Source: Eubacterium sp.
GTDB taxonomy: Bacteria; Bacillota; Clostridia; Oscillospirales; Acutalibacteraceae
DNA length: 30,174 nucleotides
Direction of reading: 5' to 3'
Assembly (NCBI GenBank): GCA_029052085.1
Contig: JAIDJS010000332.1
Span: 4,529-34,702 of the forward strand
Under the pieces are notes generated by a model. It ran no database searches, had not been told where the DNA came from, and saw only the letters and a list, made by a program, of their open reading frames with translations. Made by a program: the position numbers and the translations under genes. Of the stretch, positions 25,147 to 30,174 are shown piece by piece (the first letter of the stretch is position 1; each line of letters begins with the position of its first letter).

Positions 25147-26376
25147 TTATCGGAGAAGTGTCAAAAGAACACCGGCTGCAACAGCAGAACCGATAACGCC
25201 TGATACATTCGGACCCATAGCATGCATAAGAAGGAAGTTTGAAGGATTTTCTCTCTGACCCTCTTTCTGGCTGACACGGGCAGCCATAGGAACAGCAGAA
25301 ACACCTGCCGAACCGATAAGCGGATTTACCTTTCCTTTTGTAAAGAAATACATTAATTTACCGAAAAGCACACCGCTTGCCGTACCTACTGCAAATGCAA
25401 CAAGGCCAAGTGCAATAATTCCAAGCGTTTTTCCTGTTAAGAAAGACTGCGCACTTGTTGTAGCACCAACAGAAACACCAAGCATAATTGTAATAATATT
25501 CATAAGCTCATTCTGAGCAGCCTTTGCAATACGCTCTGTTCTTCCGCTTTCTTTAAGAAGATTACCAAACATAAGCATACCGACAAGGGCACCTGCATCC
25601 GGAAGAAGAAGCGCAACAATAATGGTTACCATTATAGGGAACAAAATCTTTTCAAGCTTTGATACAGGGCGAAGATTACCCATTACAACAGAACGTTCCT
25701 TCTTTGTAGTTAAAGCACGCATAATAGGCGGCTGAATAACAGGAACAAGAGCCATATAGGAATATGCCGCAACTGCTATTGTACCAAGCAAAGCAGGTGC
25801 AAGAATAGATGTTACAAAAATAGCTGTCGGACCGTCTGCACCGCCGATAATGGCAATCGCACCAGATTCCTTAGGTGTAAAGCCAAGAAGCGTAGCACCG
25901 ATATAGGTAAAGAAAATACCAAACTGAGCAGCTGCACCGAGAATAAAGCTTTTCGGATTTGCAATAAGCGGAGAGAAATCGGTCATTGTACCGATACCAA
26001 GGAAAATAAGCGGAGGATATATACCTGCCTTAACACCGAAATAAAGGAAATCCATAAGTCCCGGTGTAAGCCCTGTTATCCACACCTCATTAACCTCGTC
26101 CCACACTCTGCCGTTGGCAACAAGCTGAATAAAGCTCTCCATATCATGATACTGAACTGCCAGGTTTGCACCCGGAATATTTGCAAGCAGCATACCAAAT
26201 GCAATAGGTATCATAAGAAGAGGCTCAAAGCCCTTTTTAATACCAAGATATAAAAATACGAATGAAACCAAAAGCATAACAAGGTTTTTCCAACCGCCGT
26301 CTGTAAAGAAAAACGCATAGCCGCTGTTTGCAAAAATATCAACGATTGCGCCCCAAACGCCCTGTAATATTTCCAT
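25147..26376 (-). CDS. oadB: Sodium-pumping decarboxylase beta subunit
   Basis: A 409-residue polytopic membrane protein, the carboxybiotin decarboxylase and Na+ channel of oxaloacetate-, methylmalonyl-CoA- or glutaconyl-CoA-type pumps. About nine hydrophobic segments are seen. The family hallmark GGADGPTAIFVTS holds Asp181, the residue equivalent to the essential Asp of Klebsiella OadB. Other marks are GIYPPLIFLGIGTMTDFSPL and, near the C terminus, NPLIGSAGVSAVPMAARVSQ and HAMGPNVSGVIGSAVAAG. Length is usual. It lies 15 bases after the gamma-like gene and ends at a strong terminator. The carboxyltransferase and biotin-carrier subunits are not in the window, so the substrate acid cannot be named; oadB is the family label. 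Confidence 0.93.
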   Translation of the reverse strand: MEILQGVWGAIVDIFANSGYAFFFTDGGWKNLVMLLVSFVFLYLGIKKGFEPLLMIPIAFGMLLANIPGANLAVQYHDMESFIQLVANGRVWDEVNEVWITGLTPGLMDFLYFGVKAGIYPPLIFLGIGTMTDFSPLIANPKSFILGAAAQFGIFFTYIGATLLGFTPKESGAIAIIGGADGPTAIFVTSILAPALLGTIAVAAYSYMALVPVIQPPIMRALTTKKERSVVMGNLRPVSKLEKILFPIMVTIIVALLLPDAGALVGMLMFGNLLKESGRTERIAKAAQNELMNIITIMLGVSVGATTSAQSFLTGKTLGIIALGLVAFAVGTASGVLFGKLMYFFTKGKVNPLIGSAGVSAVPMAARVSQKEGQRENPSNFLLMHAMGPNVSGVIGSAVAAGVLLTLLR

Positions 26377-26391
26377 TACTAAATCCTCCTA

Positions 26392-26838
26392 TTAAAACGA
26401 TCTTGTGTTATCACGAACAGCAGCCCTTGCCCAAGGATTTCTGCTGCCGACATCTTTTCTTTTAACAGAACGGATAACAAACTGATTTGAGCCCTCGCTT
26501 GCTGTTATGGCAGCGGTAATAGCCGCAACAACCTCGCCGCTTATACCCTGTTCAACAACCGGAGCAGGAACTGCTTTAACAGCAGGTTCTGTTTTTGTAA
26601 CCGGAGTTTCTTTTACATTTTTTGCAGCCTTTGCTGCATCTTTTTTTGCCTTTTTTTCTTTAGCTGATTTCTCAAGCTTTGAAACAACATTTCCAAAAGC
26701 ACCAAAAACAAATATAAGAACAATAAGAACACCAAGAACGATTCCGACACCGGCAAGCACAACAGTTGCAACCTGAGCCCAGTCTATAGAACCGAAAAAG
26801 CCTGCTTTAGCTGTAATTAAAAGAGCAATTTGATACAT
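26392..26838 (-). CDS. OadG/MmdC-like small subunit of sodium pump decarboxylase
   Basis: A 148-residue protein with one transmembrane helix at about residues 22-47 (ATVVLAGVGIVLGVLIVLIF). A Lys/Ala-rich cytoplasmic stretch (EKSAKEKKAKKDAAKAAK) follows, then a Pro/Val/Ala linker. The C-terminal end is SRNPWARAAVRDNTRSF. OadG-type subunits have this layout; they hold the complex together and their C terminus contacts the carboxyltransferase. There is no biotin site. The ATG at 26838 follows GGGGGA. It is the first gene of the pair, 15 bases before oadB, and behind a very strong promoter. Confidence 0.8.
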   Translation of the reverse strand: MYQIALLITAKAGFFGSIDWAQVATVVLAGVGIVLGVLIVLIFVFGAFGNVVSKLEKSAKEKKAKKDAAKAAKNVKETPVTKTEPAVKAVPAPVVEQGISGEVVAAITAAITASEGSNQFVIRSVKRKDVGSRNPWARAAVRDNTRSF

Positions 26839-26872
26839 TCAAACATTCCCCCATTATATTTAAATCGTTAGT

Positions 26873-26901
26873 ATTATAAAACATCTCTTATCATTTTTCA
26901 A
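26873..26901 (-). promoter_or_regulatory. Strong promoter of the oadG-oadB pair
   Basis: On the minus strand TTGAAA (26896-26901) is followed by a 17-base spacer and a perfect TATAAT (26873-26878). The leader before the ATG is about 30 bases. Confidence 0.8.
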
Positions 26902-26943
26902 CATAAAATTAATCTTTTTTTACAACAAAATATTTTACCCTAC

Positions 26944-26971
26944 TTGATTTATTTTTTTAATGGTATATAAT
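26944..26971 (+). promoter_or_regulatory. Promoter of the small membrane peptide gene
   Basis: TTGATT (26944-26949), a 16-base spacer and a perfect TATAAT (26966-26971). Transcription would start near 26978, about 25 bases before the ATG. It diverges from the oadGB promoter, with some 40 bases between the two -35 boxes. Confidence 0.65.
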
Positions 26972-27002
26972 AGATATATAATGTTCCGCAGGAGGTAAAA
27001 TG

Positions 27003-27137
27003 ATGAAAAAAGAAACGCTTATTATCTGCATTTTAATTGCATTAATTATTCTGTGGATAACGGAAACCCTTGGTATGAAGAAAACATCAAGAATCCTCGG
27101 CGGAGCTGTTGATCTTGGTTTTTCAATGTTAAGATAA
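27003..27137 (+). CDS. Small membrane protein, 44 codons, function unknown
   Basis: An open frame of 44 sense codons. AGGAGG (26990-26995) lies 7 bases before the ATG at 27003; another ATG directly in front at 27000 has only 4 bases. The product has a short basic start (MKKE), one hydrophobic helix at about residues 5-20 (TLIICILIALIILWI), then a basic, Gly-containing tail (MKKTSRILGGAVDLGFSMLR). It has its own promoter and a strong downstream hairpin (27229-27264), so every part of a gene is present. I do not recognise a family. It is divergent from oadG-oadB, which makes an accessory role in that pump possible but unproven. A type I toxin or a stress peptide is also possible. Confidence 0.65.
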   Translation: MKKETLIICILIALIILWITETLGMKKTSRILGGAVDLGFSMLR

Positions 27138-27228
27138 ATGATTAAAGCAGAACAGCCGCTGCGTTGGGACACCCTACGTAAAGAAGTATTCGGTTTAAAT
27201 TTTCTGATTTTGCCCATCTAAGAATTAA

Positions 27229-27264
27229 AAATCTCGGTGCATACTTTCGTATGCACCGAGATTT
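27229..27264. terminator. Perfect 16-bp hairpin, likely two-way terminator
   Basis: AAATCTCGGTGCATAC (27229-27244) pairs perfectly with GTATGCACCGAGATTT (27249-27264) around a TTTC loop. Plus-strand tail ATTCATTT; minus-strand tail TTTTTAATTC. It can end the small peptide gene and also catch minus-strand transcripts from the permease genes. Confidence 0.7.
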
Positions 27265-27309
27265 ATTCATTTAATCTGAACAAAATCAGTTCATTTAAAC
27301 TGCTTCGCA

Positions 27310-27418
27310 CTAAAAAATATGAGATATGGATAAAATGCAAGGCATAAATTATAGGGTGGGCTGCCGCCCTCACTATAATTTTAACGCAGCAGTTTGCCGT
27401 ATTCTCCATATTTTTTAG
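27310..27418. repeat. 109-base imperfect palindrome
   Basis: CTAAAAAATATG (27310-27321) pairs with CATATTTTTTAG (27407-27418). AAATTATAG (27346-27354) pairs with CTATAATTT (27373-27381), and GGGC (27358-27361) with GCCC (27366-27369) at the tip. The sections between match at about 60%. On the minus strand the fold ends in TTTTTTAG, so it may also act as a terminator after the permease gene. Confidence 0.65.
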
Positions 27419-27473
27419 CAATTATTCTTTATGCATGGTGTCCCTTTGCAGTGGCTGTTTTTTCTTGCCTTAT

Positions 27474-29441
27474 CTATTCGATGCTCTTCAAATACCTCAC
27501 TGTATTATTATCATCCTTTTCAACAATAAAAATATATTCATCAAAAAGAGAATCAAGCATATAATTGCTTTCCACCATTCGTTTTTCATTATAGCTGAGC
27601 ATTTCATTCGGAGTGATTTTGAGCAGATTTTCCTTTTCCTCATCCGATACCGAAGCATTGAATCTATAAAAAGTAATTGTATACACGGAATCTTCATATA
27701 CATCATAATATCCGTAATCCTCGTTCGATTTTTCATAATACTCGGAATCAAATCCATTATCCATAAGAAAATTATATGTATTCTCTCTTTTCTTGATATC
27801 CTTTTTTATACAATCAAAGAGCGGTTTATAATCATCAAGCTGTATACAATTATAACTATATACAAAATCATAATCATTATCATCAAAATCTGTATCTTCG
27901 TATACGATTTCGGTATCCTCTGTATAATTATTGATTGCGATAAAAAGAATATCATTGCTCCGGCTTACCGGCACAATCTGTTCCAAGCATTCATCCGTTT
28001 TCAGCACCGCAGCAAATGCTTCGCTTGCTATCGAAGCATTAACAGAATAGGTACGAACAACCGTTTTCCCGTTTTTAAGCTTATATTCAAGCCTTATACC
28101 GTTAACCGCATCATACTCATATGTTTTGGTATCATAAAACCTGCTCTGTGCTTCATTTGAAGCTATTTTCTTATGAAGAGCAGAAACAGCAGTTTTCGCC
28201 TCATCACTTGCTAACTCAAATTTATTGCTGTCCTCGCTATAAAATCCAATCCCATCATAATATGTATTTAAAAGAAAATCGCTGAATATATCCAAACCCG
28301 GCATATTCCGATAATCGCCGCCTGTTTCTACCGTTACGCTTTCAACCTCACTTGCTTTTGGAACATAATCAACATAACCGGTTGACCTTGGAGTAATTTC
28401 AACACATAAAACCACAACGACGGTTACAGCAACAGATGTAATTAAGCTTGCAATCGTTAACTTATTAAACGGCTTTCTGTAAAATAACGCTGTTATGATC
28501 AGAACAGACAAAACCATTGCAATGAATGCAGCAATCAGCTTTATGGATAGCTGATTTGCCAGACTCAGCGCCATAAATGCCTCAGCCAGAAGAAATACGG
28601 TTATAATTGCAAACGGAAGAATGTTTCCGAAAACCGTTGTTTCTGCTACCTCTGCCTTTCTGTGTTTAAATGCAATAATACCTGCCGTATATGCAATCAC
28701 GGTCTGAGCAAGAAGGGCAATTACTATAATAAATACATTGTTTAATTTATCTTCCGCAGATACCGTAACAGAAGCAACAGTTGATACAATAAAGCTGTAA
28801 TCATCATCAAGCATAAAGCCCCATATTGTATTAACATAATTAGACAAGCCGGCTGATGCGCTGAAAGCTCCCGAAGCAGCAAAGTAGCTTAAAACAAAGT
28901 AATGCCATTTTCTGCCTGAAATTACTGCGCAAACCATAAACATAGAAAAAACAGCAATTGAAGCTAAAAAAGACATCAGCATAAGCAATGCAAATGACGA
29001 AACATCAAATATGTAAAACTTCGCCGGATAAACAACATCTGCCTTGATTAAGAAAACTGCAGCAGCAAAAGAAATTACATAAGACAATGCAATATTTATT
29101 AAGCCGAAAAAAGCATTTGCATTAAAAAACGCTTCTCTTTTAACCGGCATTGAAAGCAAGAAATCCGATGCTCTTCTGCTGAACAATTCACGATGCAATA
29201 TATAAACAGCAATAAGGGATATAACAAATGAAAACACAGCCAAAGTTGTTGACACATCAAAGCTGAAGTCAAGAGTAATATCCTCAACCCTTGAAGGCTT
29301 TTTGCTAAGCCTGCCTGTAGTGATAATCAACGTTATAAACAATGTAATAAGCTGGGATAATACTAAGCTTAGTGCATTTCGTCTGAAAATATTTTTAAGC
29401 ATAGGCAAAAAGCCGCTATGCTTCTGAGTTGCAGATTTCAT
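27474..29441 (-). CDS. Permease-like membrane protein with large extracytoplasmic C-terminal domain
   Basis: A protein of about 655 residues. The first half looks like an ABC-2-type permease, with roughly nine hydrophobic segments between residues 20 and 350. A cytoplasmic loop (ILHRELFSRRASDFLLSMPVKREAFF) resembles the loop before the gating helices in clostridial ABC-2 permeases. After the last helix come about 300 mostly polar, Asp/Tyr-rich residues, including GIRLEYKLKNGKTVVRTYSV, KTDECLEQI and PNEMLSYNEK. The ATG at 29441 follows AAGGAGG; the track-length start at 29468 is less likely. A tandem paralogue lies 23 bases upstream. The ATPase partner is not in the window. Similar proteins often lie beside GntR/ABC ATPase (ytr-like) genes; that link is from memory and not shown here. 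Confidence 0.75.
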   Translation of the reverse strand: MKSATQKHSGFLPMLKNIFRRNALSLVLSQLITLFITLIITTGRLSKKPSRVEDITLDFSFDVSTTLAVFSFVISLIAVYILHRELFSRRASDFLLSMPVKREAFFNANAFFGLINIALSYVISFAAAVFLIKADVVYPAKFYIFDVSSFALLMLMSFLASIAVFSMFMVCAVISGRKWHYFVLSYFAASGAFSASAGLSNYVNTIWGFMLDDDYSFIVSTVASVTVSAEDKLNNVFIIVIALLAQTVIAYTAGIIAFKHRKAEVAETTVFGNILPFAIITVFLLAEAFMALSLANQLSIKLIAAFIAMVLSVLIITALFYRKPFNKLTIASLITSVAVTVVVVLCVEITPRSTGYVDYVPKASEVESVTVETGGDYRNMPGLDIFSDFLLNTYYDGIGFYSEDSNKFELASDEAKTAVSALHKKIASNEAQSRFYDTKTYEYDAVNGIRLEYKLKNGKTVVRTYSVNASIASEAFAAVLKTDECLEQIVPVSRSNDILFIAINNYTEDTEIVYEDTDFDDNDYDFVYSYNCIQLDDYKPLFDCIKKDIKKRENTYNFLMDNGFDSEYYEKSNEDYGYYDVYEDSVYTITFYRFNASVSDEEKENLLKITPNEMLSYNEKRMVESNYMLDSLFDEYIFIVEKDDNNTVRYLKSIE

Positions 29442-29464
29442 ATTCTGCCCTCCTTTTACCAGAT

Positions 29465-30174
29465 TCAAAATTTGTAGCCTAATTCTTTAAGATAAGAAAC
29501 CGTATTTATATCCTCATCAGTATTAATATAAAAATAGAAGCTTTTAACCCATTCCTTATGAGAATTACCCTGCAATCCATGCTTATCATTAGCGACAAGC
29601 ATTTCCTTTGGAGAAAGCCTTTCCAGCTGTTCCCTTGAAACATTATCAATAGATTCATTAAACTGATATAAACCTAATTCAAAATCGTATTTTGAATAGA
29701 TTGAATTTTTATACCACTCGTCTGTATCTTTATCATACTGGTAACCCGTATCAAAATAAATTCCGGCAGTATCCACAAATCTGTAAGGATTCGCATTCTT
29801 CAAATCCTTGATTATACATTCGCACAATTTTCTGATATCTATATCTTTAATAAAACCAACATCAGCATAAATAATACTTTTAGGGTAATCGATTTGAACA
29901 GAACCATTATAATCTTCATACCACGAAACATCATCAGCTGTTACAAAAAGGATATCTTTGGGTTTAAACTCAATAATGCCGAGCTGATCTATGCCTTCAT
30001 CGGTTTTCAGAAGATCGGTATATTCATCAACAATATCTTTTGTTGAAACACTATAAAAGCGTTTAATAGTTTTACCATTCTGAAGCTTATATTCAATACT
30101 GAAGGACACACTGCCGTTATAATACTCCTCCGAATAAATGTTATCCCTTGTTTCATCAGAAAGAATCTTTTGTT
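29465..30174 (-). CDS. Partial paralogue of the permease-like protein (C-terminal domain)
   Basis: The frame is open from the TGA at 29465 to the window edge, giving at least 235 residues; the start lies outside. It aligns with the C-terminal domain of the neighbour gene. IEYKLQNGKTIKRFYSV matches its LEYKLKNGKTVVRTYSV, LLKTDEGIDQL matches LKTDECLEQI, and LSPKEMLVANDKHG matches ITPNEMLSYNEKRM. VSYLKELG at the end matches VRYLKSIE. A GTG at 30109 could be taken for a start, but coding similarity continues upstream of it (QKILSDETRDN against HKKIASNEAQS), so it is internal. Tandem duplication followed by divergence is the simplest reading. Function unknown. Confidence 0.75.
   Translation of the reverse strand, partial: QKILSDETRDNIYSEEYYNGSVSFSIEYKLQNGKTIKRFYSVSTKDIVDEYTDLLKTDEGIDQLGIIEFKPKDILFVTADDVSWYEDYNGSVQIDYPKSIIYADVGFIKDIDIRKLCECIIKDLKNANPYRFVDTAGIYFDTGYQYDKDTDEWYKNSIYSKYDFELGLYQFNESIDNVSREQLERLSPKEMLVANDKHGLQGNSHKEWVKSFYFYINTDEDINTVSYLKELGYKF

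Larger units (their letters stand above)
27149..27466. mobile_element. Candidate miniature inverted-repeat element (MITE-like)
   Basis: This gene-free stretch between the small peptide gene and the permease gene is bounded by imperfect terminal inverted repeats of about 43 bases (near 27149-27191 and 27422-27463). The shared cores are AACAGCC, CTGC, GGGACACC and TAAAGAA, in the same order and spacing; by eye about 32 of 43 positions match. Inside are a perfect 16-bp hairpin and a 109-base imperfect palindrome. No coding capacity and no clear target duplication were seen. It could be a non-autonomous transposon, a palindromic repeat of another kind, or two adjoining repeats. Confidence 0.5.

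Noticed and set aside
26957..27217. 86-codon minus-strand frame over the small peptide gene
   Set aside because: No RBS or family features. The plus strand has promoter, RBS and a plausible membrane peptide.
27435..28160. 241-codon Ile-rich open frame on the plus strand
   Set aside because: It lies antisense to the permease extracytoplasmic domain, whose frame is supported by alignment with its paralogue. Its low-complexity Ile-rich content is what a reversed Asp/Tyr-rich coding strand gives.
30107..30109. GTG as start of a 214-residue protein
   Set aside because: The frame stays open to the window edge and its upstream codons resemble the paralogue, so this is an internal Val.

Overview
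The window reads as chromosomal DNA of a low-to-moderate GC, Gram-positive anaerobe of the class Clostridia. A gut Oscillospirales/Ruminococcaceae-type organism is my inference. Support comes from strong AGGAGG-type ribosome binding sites, DivIVA and SepF, an endonuclease-type MutL (the kind found where MutH is absent), a YlbF-family gene next to miaB, and a sodium-pumping decarboxylase module. I see no rRNA, tRNA, CRISPR array, phage or transposase gene.

Layout. (a) 1-2664, minus strand: a small operon of a membrane-anchored XRE regulator, a YdcF-like membrane protein and two HAD hydrolases, with a degenerate intergenic repeat between the second and third genes. (b) 2817-20080, minus strand: a directional run of 14 genes behind one strong promoter at 20118-20146. 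The order of transcription is miaB, ylbF-like, mutS (broken), mutL, miaA, an HlyD-like adaptor, yggS/ylmE, sepF, divIVA, ileS, lspA, rluD-like, a Cof-type HAD hydrolase and nfo. It joins two blocks familiar from Bacillus, ymcA-miaB-mutSL and ylmE-sepF-divIVA-ileS-lspA-ylyB, so tRNA modification, mismatch and base-excision repair, division-site placement and isoleucyl-tRNA charging share a transcription unit. (c) 20226-22678, plus strand: malQ and an unrecognised cysteine-rich protein. Between them a terminator, a promoter and the next gene's Shine-Dalgarno are superimposed. (d) 22700-25061: a second copy of the repeat, a two-way terminator, and pcrA on the minus strand. (e) 25147-26838, minus strand: oadB and an oadG-like gene with no carboxyltransferase or biotin subunit beside them. 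A 44-codon membrane peptide gene is transcribed divergently from them. (f) 27149-27466: a gene-free stretch that looks like a miniature inverted-repeat element. (g) 27474-30174, minus strand: two tandem paralogous permease-like proteins with large extracytoplasmic C-terminal domains; the second runs off the window.

The points most worth a second look are: the single in-frame TAA that splits an otherwise full-length mutS; the overlapping terminator/promoter/RBS after malQ; the inverted-repeat element; the unannotated small membrane protein; and two copies of a hairpin repeat whose stem sequences differ but whose geometry is identical. I found no clear new multi-gene defence or metabolic system.
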